This document shows positions 1-13,084 of a DNA stretch of 64,000 nt, piece after piece. Each line of letters starts with the position of its first letter. The first letter of the stretch is position 1. This stretch comes from Eonycteris spelaea (lineage: Eukaryota; Chordata; Mammalia; Chiroptera; Pteropodidae). Location of the stretch: contig PUFA01000143.1 of NCBI GenBank assembly GCA_003508835.1, forward strand, positions 3,869,501 to 3,933,500, written 5' to 3'. A program made the position numbers and the translations under genes. The notes below the pieces were generated by a model, which was given only the letters and a program-made list of their open reading frames with translations, was not told the DNA's origin and searched no databases.

Positions 1-145
1 GGAATGGATAAGCAATCCTTCCAGCATTCAACAAGGGTTTTTATAATTTCAAGGTTGTGACTAAACACACCTCTTCTTTGATGAAAAACATGTTTCATTA
101 GAAAATGAAGCAATCGATTTGCCAACATTTCATCTTTAGGAACCC
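1..145 (-). pseudogene. PRKDC: PRKDC exon-equivalent 24 (cut by window edge)
   Basis: After an AG at 146-147 the frame reads [20 protein letters not shown] and continues through [20 protein letters not shown] to the window edge. This matches the DNA-PKcs stretch after ATPTG. The open frame needs one base carried over from the previous exon, but exon-equivalent 23 ends on a complete codon, so the junction is shifted by one base. The exon itself has no stop. Confidence 0.85.
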
Positions 146-1567
146 CTGAAATGGTATAGAAATTCTATATTAATATGTAGCATTTCATTCTGAAAAAGCA
201 TTTTTAAATCCAAAAGTCTATTTATAAAAGAAATGTGACAATTTAATGAGGAATTCAGCTCCTGCTTAGATTTTTAGGTGCAACCACAGGCAGTTACAAA
301 GGCTTTACTGATAGGCCTCAAAGGGGAAAGATGCCCTCCCTACACCAGACTGAGAAACACAATCAGTTCACTGCAGTCAGACACTCAGACCCCCTGTCTG
401 GTCATGTTTTCACATATGTGCATTCCCAGCCCAGGCAATTTCACTCCTAGGTCTCTATTCTCTTCAGGCAGCTCTGCTGAAGCCTCCTCATGGGGAGAGG
501 TAGGGAAATCTCAAAGACACTCTTGCTACTCTGACTCCGTACTCAACGATTTTCAACTCCTAGCCCTTGTCTCTTATACTCCTCCCAACCCCAAGGTCCT
601 ATAAAACTGCTAGAGCCCTTAATTTGCAGATCCCTCAACAGGGAGATGACCCCTAGATTTGTGCTTATCCACTTCACCCTTGACCAATATGCTGTTCCAT
701 GGAGGAAAATAGAACAAGGAAATCAGCACTTCCTCTGGTTTTAGCCTCTTTCTTTACACTATTGACTTTTTTTGATCAAAGTCTTCACTGTTACTTTCAT
801 TTTGGTTTGCTGTTGCTTTAATCAGCTATTGCAACACCTAAGCAGTTCAGCTCTCTCAAGCTTAGCTAAGCTCCTGACATCTACATCAATCTTTTCCAAT
901 GGTTCCTAAGTTAAACAAAATACTCAATTTTTTCATGTTATTAAGCAGACTACAAATTATTTTATCACATTAAAGCTAAGAAATCTAAATTTAATTTGCT
1001 GTGAGGGGCACATCCAGACATAAATATATATAAAAGCTCTATGTATGTACATTACGTTTAATAAGAACTGTTCCAAGGATATCTTTACATGAAAACGTTT
1101 ATACCTTATTACTGCGAATGTTTTCAAATGAACGGGCAAAACTCCAACACACCCTAATCTATACTGGTGAATGTCACAAGTTTGCTTCAGCATAACACAG
1201 TGTCACTCATTTGTCAGTCACTTGATTAGCAATCTCAACCACCATAGTTAGTCAATACTCTGGAAGTAGAGAGGCTGGCAAAATAAATGCCAAAAAACCC
1301 AGGGGCTTCAATCACAGAGGAGTTTTCATAACCTCACATTCAGGGCCTACTGACATTTATTTGACATATACTCTTAATAAATCAATTATCTAGCTTCCAA
1401 GCTCCTAGCAGGTAAAAGCAACAAACAAAAAATAAACACTGATAGCAGTACCACAGCAATATGACAATTAATACTAAAAATGATGACTCTAAGTCATTAA
1501 GAGGAGTTTAAACTATATATTATATACTCTACTTAGGATATCAACAAAGAACTGATAGACTACTTAC
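146..1567. other. Intron, no recognised element
   Basis: About 1.4 kb of AT-rich intron. The open frame near 278-604 is low in composition bias but matches nothing I recognise and has no gene context. No repeat family identified. Confidence 0.4.
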
Positions 1568-1711
1568 TATAGGAGTAGCTAATCCTGTCCATGAAAGAAC
1601 AGTAACCACTATCTCAACCACCATATAGTGAATTCCTTCTCCTCCATTGTTTTCGGAAACAACCAGTTGCAGCAAGGGACTAAGCCAGTACTTTGCATAA
1701 GGGCGAAAGAC
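1568..1711 (-). pseudogene. PRKDC: PRKDC exon-equivalent 23
   Basis: AG at 1712-1713 and donor GTAAGT at 1567 downward bound an open frame reading [16 protein letters not shown], then [16 protein letters not shown] and LSWTGLATP. No stop inside. The last codon (ATA) abuts the donor directly, where the protein needs one more base to stay in phase with the next exon: a likely one-base loss at the splice border. Confidence 0.88.
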
Positions 1712-2840
1712 CTAGTAGAGAATTTGAAAGTCGAATATCAAATATTGTTTTAATAACTGAATTATTAATCCAGAAACATATCTTCCATCAGCTAAAATTT
1801 TATATTACGACAACCTAAATCCAAAACACACATAAATTCCAACAATTACCCTGTTTAATCAGATCAGATTCTCTGTTGAATGCTCTCCTCATGGGTCCCT
1901 GAAACCTCAATTCAATGGAAATAGATTTATTATTGATGTTTTCTTTGCTTAAAATCTTTCTGATATAACTATGCTCATAGAAATCAAAATCAAAATATTC
2001 TATATCGACTTTATCCTGTATGAATAATATGTAGCTTTAGAGAATTCATATTTTATTTTATGCCAATGCAGAGAGCATATGAAAAATGAGAATATGCAAA
2101 TTAGGTAGGTGCATGTGGCTAATTTTTTTTCATTTCTTCCTGTATTATGGAGGTCATTCTATTATAGACTTAAGTACCCAAGACTCTGAAATCTAAATAA
2201 AATGTATCTATATACTAAAATTCCATTTAGTTCATTTTAGAAATTGCTATTTTGATTCAAAAAGGCAGACTAAAGTATAATTCGAGCTATCTTCTTAACC
2301 TTTGTCACCTTTTTTAAAAAATGTTTTCTCAGGGATTTCTCATCTACTTTCACAGCTTAAATCTATACGGTCTCAAGTCTTTTTTATGCACCTCCATTAA
2401 GTAAAAAAAATTTTGAACACTCTCCATTTTATACCTATTGGTTTCTTTGTAAATTATAAATACAAACTTATTTATTATTAAAATATAACAAATAGATAAA
2501 TTTAAAGGATGAAATTTTTTAAATAAATGTAAATACAAATTCTAATCTTTCTTTCATAAAACAACAGACTGTCTTGAGCATCTCCTTCTGGAAACCAATG
2601 CCCTGATCATTCCAGAGCCCCAGATATGCACAATGCTCCAGGGACATCTCTCAGTGATGTCTCAGAGGCACCTCACATCTACACGAGTGAATGAATTCAG
2701 CAGGTTTCTTTGTCAAACTACATACCCACATCCAGCCTACCAAGAAATAACCCAAACACAAAAACACCAGTTCCTTTTCTACTAGCCGTCAAGTCAGCAC
2801 TTACAGGAATGTGTGTTAGAAATCACATGTAACCCTAAGT
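1712..2840. other. Intron stretch, nothing recognised
   Basis: AT-rich sequence with no identifiable repeat or exon. A short reading frame at 2350-2538 is a chance opening. Confidence 0.4.
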
Positions 2841-2849
2841 GTTTGAGTT

Positions 2850-3240
2850 GAACTGAGTTCCCTAAAAGAATATTGAAGTCCTAACTTCCAGTACCTGTAA
2901 ATGTGACCTTATTTAGAAATGGAATCTTTGAAGACTATCAAGAGAGGTCACTGAGGGCCCTAATGCAATAAGTATCCTTATTAAAAGGGTAAACTTGTAC
3001 AAATGAGATTCAGAGAGGAAAGACAATGTGAAAGCTCATGGAGAAGACTATCTACATGCTGAGAAATACCGAAGGCCACTATAAACCAGAAGAGAGGCCT
3101 GAAACAGATTCTCCCTCATACCTTTCACAAAGAACCAACCCTACCAACACCTCGACCTCAAACTTTTGACTTCCAGTTTGTGGCTTAAGCCATCCAGTTT
3201 TGTGGTACCTCTGACTGATACTGCAGCCCTAGGAGTTAGA
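2850..3240 (+). repeat. Ancient LTR-like dispersed repeat (MaLR/MLT-like), copy 1
   Basis: The sequence has the layout of an old mammalian dispersed repeat seen again at 10510-10960 and 12590-13060: 'cctgtaaatgtgacctt' early, 'cagattctccctcat' in the middle, then an ending about 'ttgacttccagtttgtgg' and 'gccatccagttttgtgg'. This resembles MaLR-type solo LTRs, but the exact family name is uncertain. Confidence 0.5.
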
Positions 3241-3329
3241 AACCGAGCATGACATTGAGACACACAAGCCTTGCTACAGTCTCAGGTCAGTCCTCTCGAC
3301 CATCTCCCAACAGCCTTGTGGCCTTCGGC

Positions 3330-3740
3330 TCACATGTGCAGTGTTGCCTAAAAGGACCTTCTGTGGAGCCACGTGGATCATGTCACTCTACCTAGCACCC
3401 TTCAGTGGCTCTGTACCAGTCAACAAATAGGCTGGATCCTTTGTATGGACCTGAAGGCCTGGCTCAGCTCATCTGCCACACAGACATGTAGTCATACCAT
3501 TTACACTTTTCTTCTTGACCACGTAACCATGGTCTTTGTATTCAGTGCAGACATGCTTGGCTCTCTCAGGGCCCATCTCTGCTCACACTGCTGCTTCTAT
3601 GCAGAATGTAAACTTTCACTGCTACTTTACAACACTTAGCTCAAGGGCTCTCCTGAATATCTATCCTAACTCCCACTGGTGGAGGACACTCCTCCCTAAC
3701 ACAGTATTATATGTAGACCAACTGATAAATTCAGCAACTA
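3330..3740 (+). repeat. L2-like ancient interspersed repeat
   Basis: Text such as 'gatcatgtcactctacc', 'cccttcagtggctct' and a later 'cagggcccatctctgctcac' follows the order of a very common mammal-wide repeat tail of the L2 type. It is strongly diverged. The open frames at 3373-3745 are by-products of it. Confidence 0.45.
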
Positions 3741-4042
3741 TCTGAGTTGGCTTTTTTCATATAGAGTTAACAGGAATAATTTTACCACCTGTTCTGCTAC
3801 AATTAACCAAGAAGGTTGGCAGCCATAACAAAGTTATGTACTTATAAGATCACTTTTAACTCCAAAGAAGTTTTAAAAGAAAATGATACAAGAATGATGC
3901 TGAACAAATACATATAATTGGCTAATTTATTCAGAGAACAAAAATATTATGCTCTGTTCCTTTACATCTTTCTTTGTTGTGGGTTTTTTTAAGTAGATGC
4001 ACATAACTACCAAAATGTTTATAGAAATAATAAATGACTTAC

Positions 4043-4162
4043 TTCTTCTGTATTAATAACTAGCTTGGCTATGAAGAGATGAATATTTAATGACACCGAT
4101 GGATTCCCTAGTTTGTCATGAAGAAATTTCATCCAAGGAGGAAGATTTCTTGGTACTGAATC
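4043..4162 (-). pseudogene. PRKDC: PRKDC exon-equivalent 22
   Basis: Bounded by AG at 4163-4164 and GTAAGT after 4043. It reads [20 protein letters not shown] and then [16 protein letters not shown], matching DNA-PKcs [20 protein letters not shown]. Open throughout. The last two codons (EE) join VFRPYAK of exon-equivalent 23 in phase. Confidence 0.9.
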
Positions 4163-4369
4163 CTAAAATGATACACTCAAAATTACCTTAAAAAGCAGAA
4201 TAAAATAACTTCATATTTTGAGACAAGGGTAACCAAGTAAAACATGAGCAACAAAATCATGTTTATCTGACATGGAATTTGATTTAGTCGTTGGTATTAA
4301 ATGTTCACGTTTAGTATGATACCAATGAATAATATTAAGTGAGACAATATAAGATTAATGAAAAAGGAC

Positions 4370-4507
4370 CTCTTCTTCTTTAGGTAGGATTTGATTTCTT
4401 TGCATGTGCTTAATCAGGGCTGTCATGGTTGCCATACATTCATGTTGATTGAGTTCATCCATCTCTAATTCTAGGATCTCATCTTGAATAATGGGGTCTT
4501 TATGCTC
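4370..4507 (-). pseudogene. PRKDC: PRKDC exon-equivalent 21, weak donor
   Basis: After AG at 4508-4509 it reads [20 protein letters not shown], then [15 protein letters not shown], and ends in three Glu codons. It is open throughout. The donor would be GTCCTT, which keeps GT but lacks the usual purine-rich +3 to +6 positions, so splicing here may be impaired. Confidence 0.88.
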
Positions 4508-6117
4508 CTATGAAAAGGGAAGAATCAGATTATGCAGAGTACAATTAAAATTTCAGGGTACATAATATTCTGATTTGGGGTATAATACCATGAAACACAC
4601 ACTTAGGTAACAATGACAATTTGGTAATAATATCAAACACACTTGGTATGTTTTCTTATTAAACAACTAAAAAAATAAACAGGACCTCATGTCTTCCTAC
4701 ATTCTAGATATATATTTCCCATCTGACCCTTGTGTACGTTGTCACTCCCTTGGGGTCACACTCAGGTCATAGCATCCATGCACACATGTGCTGCTTTGTA
4801 CAAACAGCAAGATCTTTTCAAATATGTCCTGGAGGCCCCAAAAGCCTCAATACCTTGAGAGTTATAACCTTAGTTGCCACTTTATGGAGAAAGTGCAGCT
4901 ACTGAAATATAATTATAAGATATGTGGTTGCCTATTTTTTTCCTTGGTAAACTGAAAAAAAGTTTTTCTCTGAAAATCTTTGTAAAGTCCTTAATTTGTG
5001 TTGAAATTCTAATCAATAGAACAAAACTTTACAACCATTCTTGATTCTAAAATACTCTGAGAAAATACAGCAGGGATAATCATTTTATAAATGTAATAAA
5101 CTGAGATTCGACATACACACACAGTAAATTTTATACACACACATATACATACACGCACACATAAGGTTGAACAATTTGTCTGGTATTTTCTAGCACAGAT
5201 CATTTCCAGGAAAAATGACTTAGAGAAAATTTTTGGACAATTACTAAGTACTTGCAGAGATCGAATAGAAAGAGAAATAAAAATGGCCCTAGATAATTTC
5301 TGTAATTCTGTCTGCCCTGGTGGCAGGAACAATTCCAGAATATCACTTCCCTAGATGGACAGTATTTGGAAACATACCCTTCTTAAAACTGCTGTGCCCA
5401 TAGTCTATCTCCCAAATATAATGCATAATTTCTATAAGATCAAGGTTTTAAAAATGATAGGAAATGGTGTTATATTTTAGTAATGGCAGGACTAAATAAC
5501 ATTGAAACAATAAATTTCATGCACAATCAGGGTTACATGAGACAATAAAAAATTCAGTAAGCCATAAAATCAATCGCAGTAATCTTAATATTAAAGGATT
5601 AATTATGTTATTTGACTGTATTCAGATCTACTCAACAATGTTTTTACTCAGAATCACTGTATCTCAAGAGCTGCTCACAAGGACTGAATGAATCTAAAAC
5701 TGGAGACTCATGCAATCAGATAGAAGGCATGAGTACTGAACCCAAGATGCCTTGCTATAAATGGCCTATTAATAAAAACTCACCGAACAGTGCAACCATA
5801 ATAGAACAAGTCACATTTTTTTTATTACCCAGCACAGATGATCTCAGTGAAAGAACTATTGAATAGTCCTCCCTTTGAAGCATTCATTTAAAAAAAGAGG
5901 AATCAACTTTAGGGGCAACATAAAGCATAGTCAAGCTCAACTTTAAAAATATGTTATTCCTCGTTCCTCTTTCTCAGGCTGGGATTGGATCTTGGAAAAT
6001 TCTCCAAACTAATACTGTTCTCTGAGGACACTGACAGAGAAGTGGCTTTCTCTATAACAAGGAAGCCCTCTTCCTTTACAAACGCTTATAATTCTTTAAT
6101 ATGTAAAATGTGATCAC
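4508..6117. other. Intron with a short CA microsatellite
   Basis: Contains an imperfect (CA)n tract at about 5115-5162. Otherwise no recognised element. The open frames at 5009-5332 and 5612-5866 have no family resemblance and lie in intron. Confidence 0.45.
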
Positions 6118-6260
6118 CCGTCTTCGAAAAGGACCAGTGGTAGATTTAGGGTCTTGGTATGAATAGCTCTGAACTCCAGTTGAGAAATCAAATTGACTCA
6201 TTTCCTCACTTAGGCTACTGTCTGCCAAATATGACAAGGAAGATATATAATGAGGACCAC
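6118..6260 (-). pseudogene. PRKDC: PRKDC exon-equivalent 20 (S2056/PQR cluster region)
   Basis: After AG at 6261-6262 it reads [20 protein letters not shown], then [20 protein letters not shown] and RRR, ending at a GTGATC donor. In human DNA-PKcs the same place reads SYSYSSQDP, where the second S of SSQ is S2056, an autophosphorylation site of the PQR cluster. Here the two serines before Gln are missing (codons TCA-TAC-CAA at 6162-6154), so there is no SQ. The exon is otherwise open. Confidence 0.9.
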
Positions 6261-6739
6261 CTGAAATAGAAATAAAAAGAAAACACATTTATTCAATGTA
6301 TTAAGAAACGTATTTCTCTAAGCTCGAATGATATTAAAAGAATACTGTTAGTTAAAGCTTTTCATCAAGCTTATGATTCTCAACTCATATCCAGATTAAC
6401 AAAGCAAAAAGGAAATAAGGAAAAGATTGCCTTTTGTTTTTCTCATTATTGACAAGTTATTTTCTATTGTCATAGACAAAGAAATTAAGTTAAACTGGAT
6501 CCAAGTTTTGAATGAGATATTAAAAGAATTTCTTTTTATTAAAATTTTATGATGTACATTTGCCCATAAAGTTTAACATAAGTGTGGGAAAAGATATAAC
6601 TGAAAAATAACATCTTAAATACATAAGAGACTTGGAAAACTGGTCCAAATGTTATCCTCAAATTGAGAAAACAAAGCTATGCAGAAAAATTAAGCAGAAA
6701 ATTGAAACAAGGGGTATCTGGATGGAGAAAGGTTTAATT

Positions 6740-7000
6740 TTAAGTAGAGGCCAGGGGGCATGTCCTTCAGGAGATAGCATTAAATAAAATGTCATGAACC
6801 ATGCTGCTATCCGGGGCCAAGTTTATTCCAGGCTGAGGGAGTATCTCATGCAAATGCCCAGAGGCAAAAGTGAGCCAGTCCTACAGGCACAGGCAGAAGG
6901 ATGGGCAGCTTGAGCAGCTCTATCTTGAGGAAGGTGGGAGATGATGCAGGCTTTGGGGCAGAGAAGTGGCAGGATGGGACTTGTATTATAACATAGATTT
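6740..7000 (-). repeat. L2-like ancient interspersed repeat, minus orientation
   Basis: The stretch 'ttattccaggctgaggg' through 'gcaaatgcccagaggcaaaa' and 'ggcagaaggatgggcagc' resembles the reverse complement of the same repeat class as 3330-3740. Highly diverged; the assignment is tentative. Confidence 0.35.
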
Positions 7001-7270
7001 TTAAATAACATACATACATAATAATCCATATACAAACAAATATCAAGGTTATCTTACATTTTTTTTTAAAGTATACCATATCTGAGCCCCCTTTGGCCCC
7101 CTAGCACACTTCTATGCAATAAAAGTTTAATTACATTTCTTTCAAGATACAATTCAATTGATTACTTTAAAAAACTTCAAACTTCAACGTTTTAGGGTAT
7201 TTAGATATTTTCCTTTATGTAACAAATACCAATCATCAGAATCTTTCTCATCATGTTCAAAACATCCTAC

Positions 7271-7343
7271 CTGAATCCCCATTTGCTGCTTCCCTGGCTT
7301 CTTTCCTAATTTCAATGTACCTTTTCTTTCTTTCCATAGGAAC
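7271..7343 (-). pseudogene. PRKDC: PRKDC exon-equivalent 19
   Basis: Small exon after AG at 7344-7345 reading VPMERKKRYIEIRKEAREAA then NGDS, with donor GTAGGA. One Lys-to-Arg change against human. Open, and in phase with both neighbours. Confidence 0.9.
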
Positions 7344-7878
7344 CTATTAGGCAGAACAAATACACAATTTAAAACTTTGGAATCATGGTTACATGTATTC
7401 TATTTATTTAGCAATCTGGCAAAAACCCCAAAATTAATTATTAAATTTTTTAAACGAAACTTTTATCAAACTTAAAAACATTCAAAAATATCCACAAGGA
7501 AATATCCTTTAAGAAAGCTTTTCCCAAATTTCCACAGAATCCCTGAGAAGCACGCACCTCCCTCTCTGGGCTCTGGGACACAACAGAGGAATTTACTCAG
7601 AAAACAACTGCTAGAATTTGTCCTAACAGCTCTTTTTACTGGCATTTTTTCCTTTACTAGTCAAGAAAGGGAAAAATACAGTTGGATGAATTTCGTTGTA
7701 GTTGCCTTTTTGTTGTAGTTGCCTCAGATTGAAATACTGGAACTTGACAGTTTTTTGTAGTTCAAAGCAGACTTGAATACTGGAAATTTAATATGTTGAT
7801 ATAATGTATATTTTTCTCTATAAACACTTGGTAAGATTTTTTTAAACTTAGAAACAGCACTGAAAAATTTTTACTCAC

Positions 7879-7944
7879 CTCAACTTCTACAGGAAATGTA
7901 TAGGAGCGCTTCAGGTCTATCAGATTTTCAAAAATAAGCAAGTT
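7879..7944 (-). pseudogene. PRKDC: PRKDC exon-equivalent 18
   Basis: A 66-nt exon between AG at 7945-7946 and GTGAGT. It reads [20 protein letters not shown] then VE, matching human [20 protein letters not shown]. Open. Confidence 0.9.
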
Positions 7945-8186
7945 CTGTGAATCCAAAGAGTCACATAAAAATATGTGAATAGTGGAGTCCTTACTACTGA
8001 TGCTACTACAAAAATGATGCTACTTACTAACTCATTGAGAAGCACTTCAGCTTTACATATATGAGGAACTAAAAGAACTACATCTATAATAATATGATAC
8101 AAATTACAATATAACTTTAATTGATGTATTCTAACTTTTGAAATCCTATGATGACAACAACAGTGTACACCTGAGGAATGGCTTAC

Positions 8187-8355
8187 CTTTTCTGGTTTTT
8201 CACTGAACAGAAAACCTTGGTAAAATTTTAAGTCGTTGAAGATACAGCAAATAACAGAAATGGCACAGTTGTATGCAGCACAATGGTAAAGTCTTCTCCT
8301 CTCCAGCAACTGATTCTCACCAGCCATGTTCTCTGTATATGCATCGTAACACAAT
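8187..8355 (-). pseudogene. PRKDC: PRKDC exon-equivalent 17
   Basis: Bounded by AG at 8356-8357 and donor GTAAGC. It reads [20 protein letters not shown], then [17 protein letters not shown] and [18 protein letters not shown]. Only a few substitutions from human DNA-PKcs (Phe to Tyr, Val to Ile, Glu to Asp). One of the best preserved exons. Confidence 0.93.
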
Positions 8356-10135
<1,780 letters not shown>

Positions 10136-10509
10136 CTAAGAAAAAGTAACAAATGATTATCTTTGGTCTTATCTAACATGAAAAAAATTTATGGAATATG
10201 TCAAATTTAATACTCAATACCATTAACATGGAAAGTAATTTTAACAAAGATGTTTAATCACTTTAATAAGAGATAACCCAGGGTCTAAAATGTGGAAATA
10301 AGTATTAATGTGTTATATTGAGTGAGACAGGATTAATGCACAATGTCCAAAGAGTGAGCTTAGGGTATGAGTATACAACTTTTGCATAAAATCTTACTGA
10401 AAGTATGATAATAGCAGGTGAAAATCGATTTAAAAAAAAAAAAAAAATTTCAACTATGTATATCTCCAATGACAATGTACCATTTGAGTATTTACAATAT
10501 TCTTCATCA

Positions 10510-10960
10510 GTAGGTTGAATGATGCCCCACCCCCAAAGATATCCATGTCCCAATCCCTGAAACTCGTGAATATAGCTTCATAAAGGAAATGGCACTTTAT
10601 AAATTTTATTAATAGGAAGTTAATTCTGGATTGTCTATGTGGACCCAAAATAAAACCACATGTTACCTTGTAAAAGGGTTAAATAGGGAGAGCAAATTGA
10701 TAGAAACAGGCAAAGTGGCAATGGAGGCAGAGACTGGAGCAATATAGCCACAAGTCAAGAAATGCAAGCAGCCACCAGAAGCTTGAAGATGCAAGGAATG
10801 AATACTCAGGGGCAAGTGTGACCCTTGTAACACACTGATTTCGGCTCAGTGTAACTGATTTTGGACTTCTGGCTTCCAAAACTGTGAGAGAATAAATTTC
10901 TATTGTTCTATGGCATCGAGTTTATGGTAATGTTACAGCAAATTCATGAAACTAATAATA
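10510..10960 (+). repeat. Ancient LTR-like dispersed repeat (MaLR/MLT-like), copy 2
   Basis: Carries 'aaagatatccatgtccca' and 'atccctgaaactcgtgaata' at the left and 'ttctggcttccaaaactgtg' and 'gtttatggtaatgttacagc' at the right, the same order as 12590-13060. Same family as copy 1; diverged. The exact family name is not certain. Confidence 0.5.
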
Positions 10961-11612
10961 TTTTTGGTACCAAGAGTTGGGAACTGCTAAAACAAATGCC
11001 AAATATATAAAAGGGCTTTGAAATTGGATGATGGGTAGAGGATGAAAGAATTTTGTCATATATGACAGAAATAGCCTAGGTTACCTTGGAGAGATTGTTG
11101 GTAGAAATTCTGACATTAAAGGCAGGGCTCAGAGAAAGCCAATATTGTTTTAGAGAATATCTCAACCATTATAAACGTCTTTCTGGTAGAAATATGGATA
11201 TTAAAGTACTTGCTGGTGAGGTCTCAGAAAGAAATAAGAAACATATTTATGCAAACTGAAGGAAATGGGATCCTTGTTACAGTGGTAGAAAACTCAGATG
11301 AATAGTATTCTATAGTTGTGCAGAAAGCAGAAGTTGTAAGCTATACAATTTAATATTTAGTGGAGAAGATTTACAAACAAATTAGTAGAAGGCACAGCCT
11401 GATTCTTTCTTTGATGCTTATAATAAAATTTGAGATATAAGATATAAACTGAGGCAAGAACTCTTAGGCAAAAAGAAGCAGAACTTGATCATTTGGAAAA
11501 ATCTCAGCCTATCCAGATTGTAAAAGATGCTAACATTTAGGAGATTCACTGGATAGAAGACCAAGGGTATGGCTGGACAATCTGTAGCTAACACTGAAAA
11601 AATTAAGTATGT

Positions 11613-11852
11613 GAGGGTGGCTCCATCATGTAGTGGTTAGCACGTCTGCTTTATACGCAGAAGGTTCTGGGTTCGCATCCCAGGTAGAGCCATGGACCAT
11701 ACCCCGGGTGTGCCAGGCCCTGGTGTGTGCCGCGAGCATGTGAGAGGAGACATCCCACCTTCAGAGATCCAGTTCTTAATGGGAAAAGGCAACATCCATA
11801 AGTCAGGGGTGGAAAGGGGGGTGGGGTGGGAATTAAAGAGGGGGGAAAAAAA
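11613..11852 (+). repeat. tRNA-Val-derived SINE, copy 1
   Basis: The head is a tRNA-Val-like sequence with an A box (tagtggttagca) and B box (ggttcgcatcc), a seven-base acceptor stem (gtggctc/gagccat, one mismatch), then a GC-rich body and an A-rich end. It is flanked by approximate direct repeats (aattaagtatg at 11601-11611 and aattaagtgtatg at 11853-11865), as expected of L1-mediated insertion. Body and tail match 51800-52084. The anticodon position reads TAT rather than TAC, so it is a SINE head, not a working tRNA gene. Confidence 0.85.
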
Positions 11853-12589
11853 AATTAAGTGTATGACTCACGGGTGCCCTCAATCATTTCAGCAGAAGCC
11901 AGGAATAGAGATGAAATTATCTAGCAGACATAAGTGGATGATTCTCTTTTGTCTATTGGAGTAAATCTCCAGAAATATGTAAGAGAATTACAAGGTTTTT
12001 GAGAATGTTATACCCGAGAAACATTTCTAGATGAAATAAAAAAAGGCTACTATACTCCCAAAATTCTACAAGCAAGAAATACACTGATAAAATACTCAGC
12101 TGCAAACATATGCTACCCTTCAAAAAAAAAGAATGACTCCATGGATGGAGCCTTTGGTCCAGAGGACAGAGTATCAGGCCACAGAGCATTATTCTCACGT
12201 TTTGAAACCTAATAGAATTTGTCTGGCTTAATTTTGATATTTCTTTGAAATACTAACTCCTTTCTTACCTCCATTTTCTCTTTTTTAAAATAGAAATGTC
12301 TGTAATTGTCATCCTATGCCAGTCCCACCACTGTATAATGGAAGCAAATAATTTGTTTCCTAGTTTCATAGGTCAGATGGAGAGAATTTTGCTCCAAGAG
12401 GGATCACACCCAGAATCCCACCCATACCAGATTTATATGATTTAGATGGTGAGATGTGGGTCAGCTAATGATATTTAAATGAGATTTTGGGCTTAAAAGT
12501 TGATATTTTAATGAATTTAAATTTGGGGGGATGTTGGGATAGGGTAAATCTAATCTGCAAGTGGAAATATTTGGGCAGGTGACTTGTAC

Positions 12590-13060
12590 TGAGCTGAATA
12601 ATAGCCTCAAAAAAATATCCATGTTTTAATCCCTGGAACCTGTGAATATTACCTTATATGATCAAAAAATTTAAAAAAAAAAAGATTATATAGATGGAAT
12701 TAAGTAAATGATCCCAAGATGGAGAGATTAAGGAGGACCTAAATGCAATCACATATTTATAAGATGGAGGCAGAAAGAGAGATTAGACAAAAAAGGAGGA
12801 AGCAATGTCATCACATAAGCAGAAACAAGAGTGATGTAGCTACAAGGCGAACGCTGGCAGTCTACAGAATCTGCAAGAGGCAAGGAATAGATTTTCCTAT
12901 AGAGCCTCCAAAGCAAGCGCAGCTCTGGCAACACCCTGATTTCAGCCCAATGAAAATGATTTCTGATCTGGCCTCCAAAACTATGAGAGAACAAATTCGG
13001 TTGCTATAAGCCACATTTGTGGTAATTTAATATAGTAGCTTCAGAAAACTAATACATATC
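12590..13060 (+). repeat. Ancient LTR-like dispersed repeat (MaLR/MLT-like), copy 3
   Basis: Most complete of the three copies: 'ctgagctgaataatagcc', 'atccctggaacctgtgaata', 'aatgcaatcacatatttata', 'gagcctccaaagcaagcgc', 'tggcctccaaaactatgaga' and 'agaaaactaatac' in the order of an old mammalian dispersed element. The frames open on both strands here are fortuitous. Confidence 0.55.
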
Positions 13061-13084
13061 CTATGTAACCACAGCCTGTTATCT

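Noticed and set aside
12749..12994. 81-aa minus-strand and 88-aa plus-strand overlapping frames
   Set aside because: Both fall in the old LTR-like repeat at 12590-13060.
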